A stretch of 64,000 bases of DNA from Pantoea sp. Ap-967 (GCF_011752565.1 NZ_VWXK01000004.1:214342-278341), one strand, 5' to 3'; numbered from the stretch's first letter, positions 26,101 through 35,205 are shown. Made by a program: numbers and translations. Notes: generated by a model from the letters alone, not told the origin.

Positions 26101-29100
26101 CGTTGTTCAGTTGCAGGTTGGCATCGTTGCCCACGTTATCGCGCAGGGTGCCGCCGTTGAGCTCGATGACGTTGCCCAAGCTGATGCCGTCGCTATCCAA
26201 CTGGCCATTTACGACGGTCAGGCGGAACACCAGCGACTGCAAGCCGGAGCCGGACAGGTACTGGGCATAGGCGACTTCGCCGTTGCCCAGCGTCACCGCG
26301 ATGCGTGGGGTGCCGCCGCTGGTGTCGACCCGGGTGTTTTCGTCCAGGTTGACGATGAAGTCGAGGTTCTGGCCGGCGACGTAGGTGCCGTTGGCCGGCA
26401 CAGCCACGGTAGACACGCTCGGCGCCACACGGTCGATGGCGTAGTTCACCCCGACCCGTCCGCCCGGTATCAGGTTGCCTGCGGCATCGGTGATGTCGGT
26501 GCCAGGCTTGAGGTCCAGGCGCACGGTGCCGGTGCCGGTCAGGCCGCCCAGGGTGACGGTATAGGTAATGCCGTCGGTACTGCTGACGCTCTGAATGCTG
26601 CCAGCGACATCGCCACCGAAAACCAGGTTGAAATCGCTGGCATCCACGTGCAGCACTTGCTCACTGAAGGTCACGCTGTAGCTGACCGAGGCGCTGGTGC
26701 TCGGCGTCGTATCCAGCCGGGTGATGCTGGTGGCATACGGCGTGGTGGTGTCTACGATCACGCCGGCCGTGCTGCCAACACCATTGAGGCTCAGCGCCAG
26801 TGCATTGCCGGCCGGGTCGTTGACATGCCCGCCATTGAGGTCCAGGGTGCCGCTGACGCCAATGCCGCCGCTGGCAGTGTCGCCCGCCTGCACGGTGTAC
26901 TGGAACAACAAGGCGCCCTCGGCTGTGCCGGACACATAGCTGGCGTACCGGGTCACGCCGCCCACGTTCAACACCAGGCGCGGCGTACCGCCAAGGGTGT
27001 CGACCAGCACCGCTTCGCTGGTGTTGACGGTGAAGCTCAGCACTTCGCCGGCCTTGTAGCTGCCATTGGCCGGCACGGCCACACTGGCCACGCTTGGCAC
27101 CACGCCATCGACCAGGATGCCGCTGCTGTTGCCCGGCGTGAACGCGGTCGTGCTGGCGTTGCCGGCCTGGTCGTACACGCTGCCGCCATTGAGCTGCAAG
27201 GTATTGCCGACGCTGATGCCGTTAGTATCCAACTGGCCACTGGCAACGGTCAGGCGGAACACCAGCGCACTGCCGCCGGAGCCGTACAGATAGTCGGCAT
27301 ACACGATGCCGCCGTTATCCAGGGTGACCGCCAGACGCGGCGTACCGCCGGTGCTGTCGACCGTCACCGCCTCGCTGAAGTTGACCACGAAATCGAGGTT
27401 CTGGCCCAGCCGGTAGTTGCCATCGGCCGGCAGCGTCACCGAGCTGATGGTCGGCACGATACCGTCGACCACGATGTTCTGCTGGCCACCCAGGGAATTG
27501 GCGCCGCCCACGGTCGGCAGGGTGAGAACCGCCGAATAGCCCGCGCCGCTTTGCAGCACCGCGCCATTGGCGCGCAGCGATGCGGTGCTGGCGTAGTCCA
27601 GGTCGGCGGAGGTGTCACCGGCCTGCACGGTGTAGCGGAACACCAGCTGGTTCGTTCCCGAGCCGCTTATATACACCGCTTCACGGTCAATGGCGCCGGT
27701 TTCCAGCAGCAGGCTTGGCTGGCCACCGGTGAGGTCGACCACCACGGCGTTGTCGAAATTGACCACGATGTAGACAGTATCGCCCACCTTGTGCTGGCCA
27801 TCACTGCCGGGCAGCGCGGTCACACTGACGACCTTCGGGTTGGCCGGCGATACGGTGATCAGCAGGGTGTCGATGTCACTTTTCGCGCCGCCGCTGCCGG
27901 AATTGCCCTGGTCGTTGCTCTCGATGGTCAGTGAGCCGGTGCCGAAGTAACCGGCGGTTGGGGCGAACGTCAGGCCGTTGAGCGCCGCGTTGATGTCACT
28001 GAGGCTGCCGCTGAAGGTCATGGTCGCATTGCTTGAGCCATTACCGACAATGAAGCTCAGGCCGGTGGTCTGGCTCAGGGTCAGCAGGCCGTGGTTGGCG
28101 GTGAGGGTGACCACCATCGGGTTAGCGCCGATGTCCACGTCCGAGACGCTGATCAGGTTGCCATTGCCGGTACTGAAGGTCAGCACGTTGTCCTGCAGCA
28201 CCGTCTGGGAGGGTGGAAGGCTGTTGACCGGGGCATCGTTGACGGCGGCGATCACCAGCGAGAGGTCCGCCGACACCGTCAGCGGGCCACCACTGCCGGT
28301 GTTGCCGTTGTCGTTGATGGAGATCGACAGGGTTTTCACCCCCGTTGCGTTCGCCGCGCCCAGGTAGCTCAGGTGGCCATTGCTGATCATGCTGTTGATG
28401 TCGCCGACGGTGCCTTCGAGCACGATGCTGTTGCTGCCGGAACCGGTAATGGCCACACCGCTGCTGGGGCTACCGGTCAGCGTGCCGTTGCCGTTGGCCA
28501 CGCTGAACGTCACCGTGACACTGCCGCTGCCGGCATCGACATCGGCGAAGCTGATGCCAGACAAGGGCATGGCAACATCTTCGGTGACATTGATGAAAAC
28601 CGGCGTGGTGATGGTCGGCGCGTCGTTCACCGGGGTGATGTCGAGGGTCAGGCTGCGGGTGACGGTGGCGACGCTGGCCGTGTCCACGCTGATGCCAAGG
28701 GTCACGCTGCCGTTGGCGTTGAGCGCCGTGGTGTACTTCAGGTTGCCTGCGGCGATGTAGGCGTTGATCGAGCTCAAGGTGCCGGTCAGAACGAGTGCCG
28801 AGCCACTGCCAGCCACGCTGACACCACCGGTGCTGACGCCGCTGAGGTTGCCGGCGGCGACGGTCAGGGTGAGGGTGCCGCTGCTGGAGTCGACATCGCT
28901 GATGACGATGCCGGTGACCGGCGACAGTGTGTCCTCGGTAACGCTGACGTTGGTTGGTGCGCTGATCTGCGGCGCATCGTTGACCGCCGTGAGGGTCACG
29001 TTGCGGGTGACCACGTTGGAATCGAGGCTGCCATCGTTGACCTTGATCGACACCGTGCGGGTGGTGGTGGTCGGGGTGTCCGAGTTGTTGGTGTAGGTCA

Positions 29101-32100
29101 CCGAGCGCAGCGCTTCCTGGAACTGCGCCTGGGTGGCACCGCCGGCGGCGCTGAGGGTCAGAGTGCCGGTGATGGCGTTCCACGTGGCAGTGATGTTGCC
29201 CGTGGTCGCGGCGTCAAGGGTTATGCCCAGGGTATCTTCACCCAGCACATAACTGCCGCCCAGGCTGACGGTGGCCGAGGCGATGCTTGGGCCATCCGGG
29301 TCGCTGACGATCAGGCCGCTGTCGATGATCACCGGGGTGGACGTGACGTTGTTGCCCTCGGTCCAGGCCACGCTGCCGCCGCTGCCGGTCACCACCGGTG
29401 CATCGTTGACAGCAGTCACCACCACGCTGGCGGTATCGGTGGCGCTGGAGTAGGCATTGCTGCCGCCGGTAAGCCCGGCGACGTTGGTGCGCAGGCCTTG
29501 CAGGCCTTGGGTTCCGCCGGTCTGGTCCCAGGCGCGGTAAGTGACGGTGGCGGTTTCCCCGTGCACGCCATCGGGTACGAAACGCAGGCGGTCGGCGGGG
29601 CTCAGCAATAGCCCGTAGGTATCCGAGGCGCTGCCGATGTTGATCCAGGTGGCGCCATTGTCGGTGCTGAACTGCCAGGTGCCGTAGGTGCCCGTGATGC
29701 CGGTCACGACGATACCTTTGAGGGCGCCGCTGTCGACATCGGTAACGCCGCCAAGCAACGTACTGACGCCGCTGCCAATATTGTTGGTGGCCGTATCAGT
29801 CAGGCCGGGCAGGGTTGGGTTCACCGGGGTTATCACCGGCGCATCGTTGACCGAGGTGACGATAAGCGTGACCTGGGCGGTGCCAGTGGAGTACGCGGTG
29901 GTGCCACCGTTGGCGGTAGTGTCGCCGGTGTTGGGCGAGCCGTTGGTGGCCGCCGTGCCCGTGGTATGGTCCCAGGCACGGTAGGTGAAGGAGACGTTCT
30001 CGCCATTGGCACCATCCGGGATGTAGCGCACCTGGCTGGTCGAGGCCAGCAGCAGGGCACTGCTGGTCGATACGCTGCCGAAGCTGGTCCAGGTGGTGCC
30101 GTCGGTGGAGTACTGCCAGGTGCCACGGCCAGCGGTGGCGATAATGGCGATGCCGGAGGCGGCGTCCGCATCGGCGTCGGAATAGCTGGCGCCAGCCAGA
30201 ATCGTGGAAACCGCCACCGCGTTGCTGGTGGTGTCTTCGTTGGTGGCGGCGATCACAGACGGCCCCCCGCTGAGCACCGGGGCATCGTTGACCGCCACCA
30301 GGGTGACGACACTGGTGATGCTGAGGGCCGAGGTGTCGATGCCACCGTTGCTGGTTCCACCGCTGTCGCGCACGCTGGTCAGGGTGACGGTGCGCAAAGT
30401 GCCGGTCGGGGCGTTGCTGTCGTTACGGTAGGCGATGGTGTTGAGAATGCTCTGGGCCGTCGCAGTGGACAGCCCACCGTGGGTGATGGTGAGCGTGGCG
30501 GTGCCGGATGCCACCGAAACCGAGACGGTCAGGCCATTGCCGCTGGTGAACACGCTGGTGCCGTTGGTCAAGGTGACATCGGAGCCATCGATCACCAGTT
30601 TTTCCGCGGTGCCATTGGCCAGGTTGCTGACGGTCAGGGTCAACTGGTTGATGGTCTGCCCGCTTTCGACGGTGCTGATCGCGGCGCCGCTGAACACGGC
30701 GACCGCGGCGCCGTCCTCGGTGAAGGTCGGGTTGGTGCCATTGGCGGTGACCTGCGGCGGGTCGTTCACCGCCAGTACGTTGACCGTAACCGCCGCCGCC
30801 GTGCTGCTGGTGCCGGTGTCGTCGGTGACGCTGACGCTGATGATGCGCGTGCCGGTATTGGGCGCGGTGGTGTTGCTGTTGCTGTACACCAGGTTCTGCA
30901 ACAAGGCGCTGACGGCAATCGGCGTGGCATTGGCGTTGAGCGTCACCACCAGGGCATTGCCGCCGGTGCCGCCGGTGAAGCTACCGATGGTCACGCCACC
31001 GTACAGCACACTGAATCCGGAAACGGCTATCTGCCCGGCCGCCGTTCCGGCATTTCGGATCGACAGCACATCCTCGCCGCTGACCGCACCGCCGGTCACC
31101 GAAACCCGCACGTTGCCGCCGCCGAAGTTGCTTGAATCGGCGTCGGTGACTAAGGCATTGCTACCCGCATCGATCAGTACGCCACTGCCCTTCTCGCTGT
31201 AGCTGACCGCGTCGCCATTGAGGTTGCTGACCACTGGCGCGGCGTTGGTGGCGGTGGTGAAGTTCAGCCGGGTGTTGTTGAGGATGCCGAGGAACACCTT
31301 GCCGTCGGCGTTGACGAAGGTCTTCGCATCGATGCGCACGGCATAAGCCACACCTTGGGCCAGGTCCGATGGGTCGATGGTCCAGGTGGTGCCGAAGCCG
31401 GTGACCTGCCCACTGCTCACCGAAATGGTCTGCACCACGACGTTGTCGGAGGTGCGCACGATATAGATGTTGCCAGTGCCCTTGGTCACGCTCTGGCTGA
31501 ACGTCAGGGTGATGTTGGCGGTGGGCGAAACGTTGAGGGTGTCGTCGGCCGGGGTCGAGCTCACCAGTTTCGGTGTGCTGCCGCTCTGGTAGTAAACGCT
31601 GAAATTCTGCCCGGCCGCGGTGCCCACCACGTCCAGGTCGCCGTCGCCATCCATGTCGGCCACGCGCACGTTCTGGTTGGCGAAGTCGGTCATGATGACG
31701 CCGGCGAAGGGTGACAAGTTTTGTGTCACCGCCGGCGCAAAGGTGCCGTTGCCGAGGTTTTCGGCATACAGCCATGCCGACCCGACGGCAGCGGCACTTT
31801 GGTAGAAGATATCGGCATCGCCGTCACCGTCGAAATCGCCAATCAGTGCACGCGCAGCGAATGCCGGCATCGGGGCGCTGGCGATGGTCACCGAAGTAAA
31901 GGCCGTACCGTCATTGCGGTACAAGGTACCCGTGGTGTTGTTGGTGAAGACGAAGATATCCAGGTCGCCATCGCCGTCGAAGTCCACCACCCGGTAGTTG
32001 TAGGTGAGGTAGCCCGGCAGGGTCAAACCGCTGAACACCGTACTGGCCAGCGCAGTATCGGTGAAGGTGCCATCGCCGTTGTTCAGCGCATAACGCCATG

Positions 32101-33319
32101 AATTGCTGGCATCGACGGACCCGGGTTGGTAGAGGATGTCGGCGGCACCATCGCCGTTGAAATCACCCACCACCAGGCGCACGCCATACTGGGTGCCGTT
32201 GAAGCCACTGGCGATTTCACGGGTAAAAGTCCCGTTGACGTTGCGGTACAGATAGGCAGGGCCCGAGGTTGTGGTGACGCCAAGCAGGTCGGTGTCGCCA
32301 TCGCCGTCGAAGTCGGCGGCGTAGTAGTTGTAGCCCGCCCCCGCCGCGTCGATCAGCGTCACGTTGGCGAATGGCGAGGAACCCTGGGCCACCGCCGTCT
32401 CGAAAGTGCCGTCAGCCCGGCCCGCGGAAAACAGCCAGGCGCTGCCAGCCGCGGTGCCGGTTTGGTAAAGGATGTCGCTGATGCCATCGTTGTTGAAATC
32501 GCCAAGCACGTAGCGCATCTGCGTGCCAGTGGTCACGGTTGGCGTGGTGCCGTTCACGCCACCGCTGAACGACACTGCCAGCAGGCTCTGGTAGCCGTCC
32601 ATCTGCGCGCCCAGGGCGGTGGTTTCGATCAGCCCGCTGCTGCGCTCCAGGGTCCAGTTGCCGCCCAGGCTTGCAGCACCGGTGTCGTCGGCAGAGGCTG
32701 CGACATCGGCGCCGGTGAGCGACGCCAGGTCATCGAGGAAAGCCTGGCCGTTGGCACTTTCGCCCACGCGGCAGCCGTACAGCAGCAGGTCGCCATCGGC
32801 CTTGAGCGCGGCACCAATGCTCTGCAGGGCTTCGCTGTGCTGGGCGAGGTTGTTGCTGGCCAGCCACACATTGCCCAGCTGCACCGTGCCGTCGGCACCG
32901 TGGGACAGCAGGTGGATGGCGTCCAGGTTCTCGCGGCCCTTGAGGTAGTCGGCCATCTGCTGCAGGCCGTCCTTGTTGGGGTCCAGCACCACCACTTCGG
33001 CATTGTTGCCAAGGCCCGCCACCAGTTGCTCGACATTGGCCACCTGGCCGTCGATGAACACCACCTCATGGCGTTCGCTCTGGGTGCTGCGGGTGTCGGC
33101 GGTGGCCACCGGCGCTTGGCTTGCGGCATCGGCGGAGCTGGCGGTGCTGTCCTTGGCCGCGTCGGCGGTGGCCTGCGCGGTGGCATCCTGGGCGACGACG
33201 GCTACCGAAGCATCGAACATGATGCGCGGTTCCAGCGCCATCAACAGCGGCGTGCCGACAGCTTCGGCAGCAGGCTGAGGGGCGGCTTGCCTACGCGTAA
33301 AACGTTCGATGAACTTCAT
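23141..33319 (-). CDS. Giant LEPR/DUF4347 repeat protein (3,392 aa), predicted surface or secreted
   Basis: The gene begins with a strong AGGAGGTG site. Layout: an N-terminal region with the LEPR motif (ALEPRIMFDAS, residues 28-38) typical of very large exported repeat proteins; a DUF4347 domain (about 85-245) with HLLSHG (His140) and LLYGC (Cys183); six FG-GAP/VCBS-like Asp-rich repeats of the DFDGDGDxD type (270-595) likely binding calcium; an Ig-like Big_5 domain (605-705); a series of cadherin-like modules marked by VNDAPV linkers (about 705-1,900); then eight SwmB-like modules (VPxxGxYxAGxxLDFxVN, GTPRL) interleaved with four VDASDF-type modules, in a 345-residue super-repeat; and a unique non-RTX C-terminus (LFEVRSVGGDIQPLG...). 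No GGxGxD repeats and no Sec signal are seen. Probably an adhesin or matrix protein exported by the neighbouring HlyD/M50/TolC proteins. Confidence 0.88.
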   Translation of the reverse strand: MKFIERFTRRQAAPQPAAEAVGTPLLMALEPRIMFDASVAVVAQDATAQATADAAKDSTASSADAASQAPVATADTRSTQSERHEVVFIDGQVANVEQLVAGLGNNAEVVVLDPNKDGLQQMADYLKGRENLDAIHLLSHGADGTVQLGNVWLASNNLAQHSEALQSIGAALKADGDLLLYGCRVGESANGQAFLDDLASLTGADVAASADDTGAASLGGNWTLERSSGLIETTALGAQMDGYQSLLAVSFSGGVNGTTPTVTTGTQMRYVLGDFNNDGISDILYQTGTAAGSAWLFSAGRADGTFETAVAQGSSPFANVTLIDAAGAGYNYYAADFDGDGDTDLLGVTTTSGPAYLYRNVNGTFTREIASGFNGTQYGVRLVVGDFNGDGAADILYQPGSVDASNSWRYALNNGDGTFTDTALASTVFSGLTLPGYLTYNYRVVDFDGDGDLDIFVFTNNTTGTLYRNDGTAFTSVTIASAPMPAFAARALIGDFDGDGDADIFYQSAAAVGSAWLYAENLGNGTFAPAVTQNLSPFAGVIMTDFANQNVRVADMDGDGDLDVVGTAAGQNFSVYYQSGSTPKLVSSTPADDTLNVSPTANITLTFSQSVTKGTGNIYIVRTSDNVVVQTISVSSGQVTGFGTTWTIDPSDLAQGVAYAVRIDAKTFVNADGKVFLGILNNTRLNFTTATNAAPVVSNLNGDAVSYSEKGSGVLIDAGSNALVTDADSSNFGGGNVRVSVTGGAVSGEDVLSIRNAGTAAGQIAVSGFSVLYGGVTIGSFTGGTGGNALVVTLNANATPIAVSALLQNLVYSNSNTTAPNTGTRIISVSVTDDTGTSSTAAAVTVNVLAVNDPPQVTANGTNPTFTEDGAAVAVFSGAAISTVESGQTINQLTLTVSNLANGTAEKLVIDGSDVTLTNGTSVFTSGNGLTVSVSVASGTATLTITHGGLSTATAQSILNTIAYRNDSNAPTGTLRTVTLTSVRDSGGTSNGGIDTSALSITSVVTLVAVNDAPVLSGGPSVIAATNEDTTSNAVAVSTILAGASYSDADADAASGIAIIATAGRGTWQYSTDGTTWTSFGSVSTSSALLLASTSQVRYIPDGANGENVSFTYRAWDHTTGTAATNGSPNTGDTTANGGTTAYSTGTAQVTLIVTSVNDAPVITPVNPTLPGLTDTATNNIGSGVSTLLGGVTDVDSGALKGIVVTGITGTYGTWQFSTDNGATWINIGSASDTYGLLLSPADRLRFVPDGVHGETATVTYRAWDQTGGTQGLQGLRTNVAGLTGGSNAYSSATDTASVVVTAVNDAPVVTGSGGSVAWTEGNNVTSTPVIIDSGLIVSDPDGPSIASATVSLGGSYVLGEDTLGITLDAATTGNITATWNAITGTLTLSAAGGATQAQFQEALRSVTYTNNSDTPTTTTRTVSIKVNDGSLDSNVVTRNVTLTAVNDAPQISAPTNVSVTEDTLSPVTGIVISDVDSSSGTLTLTVAAGNLSGVSTGGVSVAGSGSALVLTGTLSSINAYIAAGNLKYTTALNANGSVTLGISVDTASVATVTRSLTLDITPVNDAPTITTPVFINVTEDVAMPLSGISFADVDAGSGSVTVTFSVANGNGTLTGSPSSGVAITGSGSNSIVLEGTVGDINSMISNGHLSYLGAANATGVKTLSISINDNGNTGSGGPLTVSADLSLVIAAVNDAPVNSLPPSQTVLQDNVLTFSTGNGNLISVSDVDIGANPMVVTLTANHGLLTLSQTTGLSFIVGNGSSNATMTFSGSLSDINAALNGLTFAPTAGYFGTGSLTIESNDQGNSGSGGAKSDIDTLLITVSPANPKVVSVTALPGSDGQHKVGDTVYIVVNFDNAVVVDLTGGQPSLLLETGAIDREAVYISGSGTNQLVFRYTVQAGDTSADLDYASTASLRANGAVLQSGAGYSAVLTLPTVGGANSLGGQQNIVVDGIVPTISSVTLPADGNYRLGQNLDFVVNFSEAVTVDSTGGTPRLAVTLDNGGIVYADYLYGSGGSALVFRLTVASGQLDTNGISVGNTLQLNGGSVYDQAGNASTTAFTPGNSSGILVDGVVPSVASVAVPANGSYKAGEVLSFTVNTSEAVLVDTLGGTPRLVLNVGGVTRYASYVSGTAEGALLFQYTVQAGDTASGGIGVSGTLDLNGGHVNDPAGNALALSLNGVGSTAGVIVDTTTPYATSITRLDTTPSTSASVSYSVTFSEQVLHVDASDFNLVFGGDVAGSIQSVSSTDGITYTVTLGGLTGTGTVRLDLKPGTDITDAAGNLIPGGRVGVNYAIDRVAPSVSTVAVPANGTYVAGQNLDFIVNLDENTRVDTSGGTPRIAVTLGNGEVAYAQYLSGSGLQSLVFRLTVVNGQLDSDGISLGNVIELNGGTLRDNVGNDANLQLNNVADTRGVLVDAVVPVIASVDVPASGSYKAGDVLSFTVNTSEGVVADTLGGTPRLVLTVGGVTRYASYVSGGADGALLFQYTVQAGDTASGGIGVNNTLDLNGGHFNDPAGNALALSLNGLGSTANVLIDTTTPYATGITRVDTTPTNSATVSYRVTFSETVANVDASDFNLIFGGDVTGNIQSVSSLDGMTYTVTLANLSGTGTVRLDLKPGTDIADAAGNLVPGGRVGVSYAIDRVAPSVTAVDVPANGTYVAGQNLDFTVHMSEVVQLDTSNGSPRLAVTLDNGGTVYAEYLSGAGSSVLVFRLTITSGQLDTTGISVGSGLQLNGATLRDAVGNAAQTTLNGLPATDGILVDAVVPTVATVTLPSPGAYNAGDVLRFTVNASEPVVVDTSTGTPRLAVNIGGVTRYATYVSGSGTSALVFEYSIQPGNNSTSGISLGASIDLDGGSLTDAAGNAMNLALNGAGSGAGIIVDTVAPQVSDIVRVDTTPSNASTVRYTVTFDESVSGVDSADFSLAFTGSASGRIASVEQVNGRTYTIVVDNLSGAGNVRLDLNASGTGITDVAGNPISGGLAGSVYSIDRVAPSVTGVTVPASGTYVAGQQLDFTVNTDEAVLVDTGDGAPRLAITLDNGRVVYADYLAGSGGSALVFRLNVTSGMAGNGNFSVAPVIDLNGGSIRDARGNDAVTALNNVGDTSGILVDARAPRATSIVVDGPVLPTDRSLSFTLTFDEPVSGVDASDFSVLGTNTASGVVQQVQRIDASTYRIVVGSLRGQGTLALSLNALGSGIQDAAGNAMALSLVGQAQGIQTQDVGDLQYRLNPPQALGDPRSTVLQPQVPGPQLNESVSPLLPGALFEVRSVGGDIQPLGTIFLGNASSAPSFIAQVFGSSDSAAVQAGFGGFASGGNGVFGSSTLAAIFSHEVPGVSDMNVFNGSQWRPADLSQGLRGVFGVPTFGQQLQQLNDAEQRQVRDLAHALAQPAQIGRQA
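24861..26940 (-). repeat. Internal super-repeat of the giant gene, period 1,035 bp
   Basis: The segment encoding the YA(S/T)YVSG motif recurs at 26931, 25896 and 24861 (first base of the GACACATAG/GAAACGTAG word), exactly 1,035 bases (345 codons) apart. The units near 25.9 and 26.9 kb are very similar at DNA level, suggesting recent duplication or gene conversion. Confidence 0.85.
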
Positions 33320-33451
33320 GAAGCACCTCCTGGAATGGCCTCACGCCGCGAACCTCATGCACCGCGGCCGAAAAAAGTGGCGGTGCCCTGGCGGGCACCA
33401 CCGGTCGTTACCCTGCGCTGCCAGGCCAGCAACGGCCAGGCAGCAGGCCGT

Positions 33452-33994
33452 TCAATCTCGCGTGGGGTAGATCCCCGTCAGCGCGATGATGAACGAGACG
33501 CTCAGGTATGGATTGCGCACGGAGAGTGGCAGCGACTGGCCACTATTGCCAATAGCCTGCAAAGCCATTTGGGTGTCCACCGGAACGCCTTCTGCATACA
33601 TGTTCAACGGCGAACCCGCCGCGTCCGTGGGCGAGGCCAGCACCGACGTTTCCGTCGGGGTGTTGTGGTCGCCTGGGGCGGTGTTGGCGTTCAGGATGTG
33701 GTTGTGAAATGGCAAGTTGCCGTTGGTCAGGGTCACCGCTTCCACCCCGCCGGTCTGCCCCACCGTGAACCCCGAGCTGCTACCCGTCAGCGTGCCTTGG
33801 CCAACCGGTGTGCAGCCGCCGAAGTTCGGCAGCGCAATGGTGGTGGGCAGGGTGCCGCCATACAGGTTGCCGATCAGGGCGGTCAGCGCCTGATTCTGCT
33901 GAACCGCAAGCAACTGGCCGTTGCACAGGGCATAGCCCCGCGGGGCAAAGTTGCCTGCGAACATTTTTATTTCCGCAATGAATGGCTCACTCAT
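33452..33994 (-). CDS. Phage-tail-collar/MdpB-type protein 1 (180 aa)
   Basis: Starts MSEPFIAEIKMFAGNFAPRG, then YALCNGQLL, PNFGGCTPVGQG, a His-containing NLPFHNHIL, and ends NPYLSVSFIIALTGIYPTRD. This is the tail-collar domain family also known as microcystin-dependent protein (MdpB) genes. In phages the domain is in receptor-binding fibres; in bacterial chromosomes such proteins occur in clusters of unknown role. It lacks a signal peptide. The other two copies lie directly upstream with the same AAGGAAGTGTTC ribosome-binding region. It ends 132 bases before the giant gene. Confidence 0.85.
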   Translation of the reverse strand: MSEPFIAEIKMFAGNFAPRGYALCNGQLLAVQQNQALTALIGNLYGGTLPTTIALPNFGGCTPVGQGTLTGSSSGFTVGQTGGVEAVTLTNGNLPFHNHILNANTAPGDHNTPTETSVLASPTDAAGSPLNMYAEGVPVDTQMALQAIGNSGQSLPLSVRNPYLSVSFIIALTGIYPTRD

Positions 33995-34054
33995 CGAACA
34001 CTTCCTTTGTTGCGTAATAGGGTGGATACCGCTAAGTCGCGACGTGACGAAGCT

Positions 34055-34591
34055 TTACGGGCGCGAAGGCCATTCACCGCTGAGCGCGATGATGAACGAG
34101 ATGGCTACGTAGGGATTGCGCACCGAGAACGGCTGCGAGCCACCGGTGGTGGCCAACAACGACGGCAACAGGGTGGTGTTCGGTGCAGCACTGCCGTAGA
34201 TGTTCAACGGTGTACCGGCCGCATCCTCGGCGCTGGCAAGGAAGGTGGTCGGCGATGGCACGTTGGTGACACCGCTGGCCGTGGTGCCGGTGAGCTTGTG
34301 CGTGTGCGCCGGCATGTTGGATTGCAGCAGGCTGACGCTCTCCTGCCCCGCTGCCTGGCCCACAACGTAACTTGCCCCGCTGGTTGATTGCCCCTGGCCC
34401 AAGGGCGCCCGGCCCGCGAGGTTGGGCAGGGCGAAGTTGCTGGTGCCGTTGCCACCGTAGTAGGTTCCCAGGATCGCGAACAGGGCACTGTTCTGCGAAA
34501 CCGGGATGATCTGGCCTTGGCACAGGGCGTAACCGTAGGGGGCAAAGTTGCCCGCGAACATTTTCACTTCACCGATGTAGGGTTCACTCAT
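34055..34591 (-). CDS. Phage-tail-collar/MdpB-type protein 2 (178 aa)
   Basis: MSEPYIGEVKMFAGNFAPYG, then CQGQIIP, YYGGNGTSNFALPNLAGRAP and LGQGQS, NMPAHTHKLTGTTAS, and a C-terminus ISFIIALSGEWPSRP. All family landmarks are present. It is closer to copy 3 than to copy 1 in the MPAHTH region. The gaps between the three genes are only 60 bases, with no terminators seen, so they are co-transcribed. Three diverged copies in tandem suggest a heteromeric assembly or variable binding tips. Confidence 0.85.
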   Translation of the reverse strand: MSEPYIGEVKMFAGNFAPYGYALCQGQIIPVSQNSALFAILGTYYGGNGTSNFALPNLAGRAPLGQGQSTSGASYVVGQAAGQESVSLLQSNMPAHTHKLTGTTASGVTNVPSPTTFLASAEDAAGTPLNIYGSAAPNTTLLPSLLATTGGSQPFSVRNPYVAISFIIALSGEWPSRP

Positions 34592-34650
34592 TTGAACACT
34601 TCCTGGATATGCGCGTTATTGACGGTTTTCAGGCATTGGCGTGAAGGCAG

Positions 34651-35205
34651 TTACGACTGCGTCGGGTAGAAACCCTCGGTACAGATGATCAAACTCAGTG
34701 TCAGGTAGGGGTTCTGCACATCGACCGGCAGGCTGGCACCGGCCACCGTGGTGCTTTGCGGCGACAGGGTGATGTTCAGCGGCGTGCTGCTGTTGTTGGT
34801 TTCACCGTAGATGTTGACGGGCGAGCCGGCAGCATCCTCGACGGCCGCGAGCAGCGTGGTTGGCCCGGGTATATGGGTGGTCGCCTTCTGGGTGGTGGCG
34901 CCCATCGAGTGGGTGTGGGCTGGCATGTTGGCGCTCAGTACGGTCGCCACCGCCACGCCGGCTTGCTGCCCCGCCACGAACGCTGCACTGACGATCGGCG
35001 CCTTGCCCGTGCCTACCGGCGCGCGCCCGCTGAAATTCGGCAAGCCGAATGTGGTACGCCCGTCACCGCCATAGGTGGTGCCGACGATGGAAAACAGTGC
35101 CTGGTACTGGGCGATCTGCAACAACTGCCCCTGGCACAGCAACCAGCCAACGGGGGCGTAGGTGCCCGCGAAGACCCTGATTTCACCCAAATATGCATCA
35201 CTCAT
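34651..35205 (-). CDS. Phage-tail-collar/MdpB-type protein 3 (184 aa)
   Basis: MSDAYLGEIRVFAGTYAPVG, then WLLCQGQLLQ, TYGGDGRTTFGLPNFSGRAP, NMPAHTHSMGATTQ, and NPYLTLSLIICTEGFYPTQS. First of the three in transcription order. The family is recognised from the N-terminal FAGxxAPxGWxxCxGQ and the C-terminal NPYLxxxxII segment. It has 79 bases to the small gene upstream. Confidence 0.85.
   Translation of the reverse strand: MSDAYLGEIRVFAGTYAPVGWLLCQGQLLQIAQYQALFSIVGTTYGGDGRTTFGLPNFSGRAPVGTGKAPIVSAAFVAGQQAGVAVATVLSANMPAHTHSMGATTQKATTHIPGPTTLLAAVEDAAGSPVNIYGETNNSSTPLNITLSPQSTTVAGASLPVDVQNPYLTLSLIICTEGFYPTQS

Noticed and set aside
24861..26940. Regularly spaced repeats, considered as a CRISPR-like or satellite array
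   Set aside because: The spacing of 1,035 bp is a multiple of three and stays in one open frame; the units are protein modules.
23141..33319. Many long open frames on the plus strand opposite the giant gene (for example 26111-27934 and 28091-29611)
   Set aside because: They are compositional shadows of a high-GC repeat gene: they consist of Ala/Gly/Arg/His-rich strings, repeat with the same period as the sense repeats, and have no ribosome-binding sites or domain features.
33452..35205. Prophage tail region
   Set aside because: Only collar-domain proteins are present; no tape measure, baseplate, capsid, lysis or terminase genes are seen, and the neighbours are export genes.
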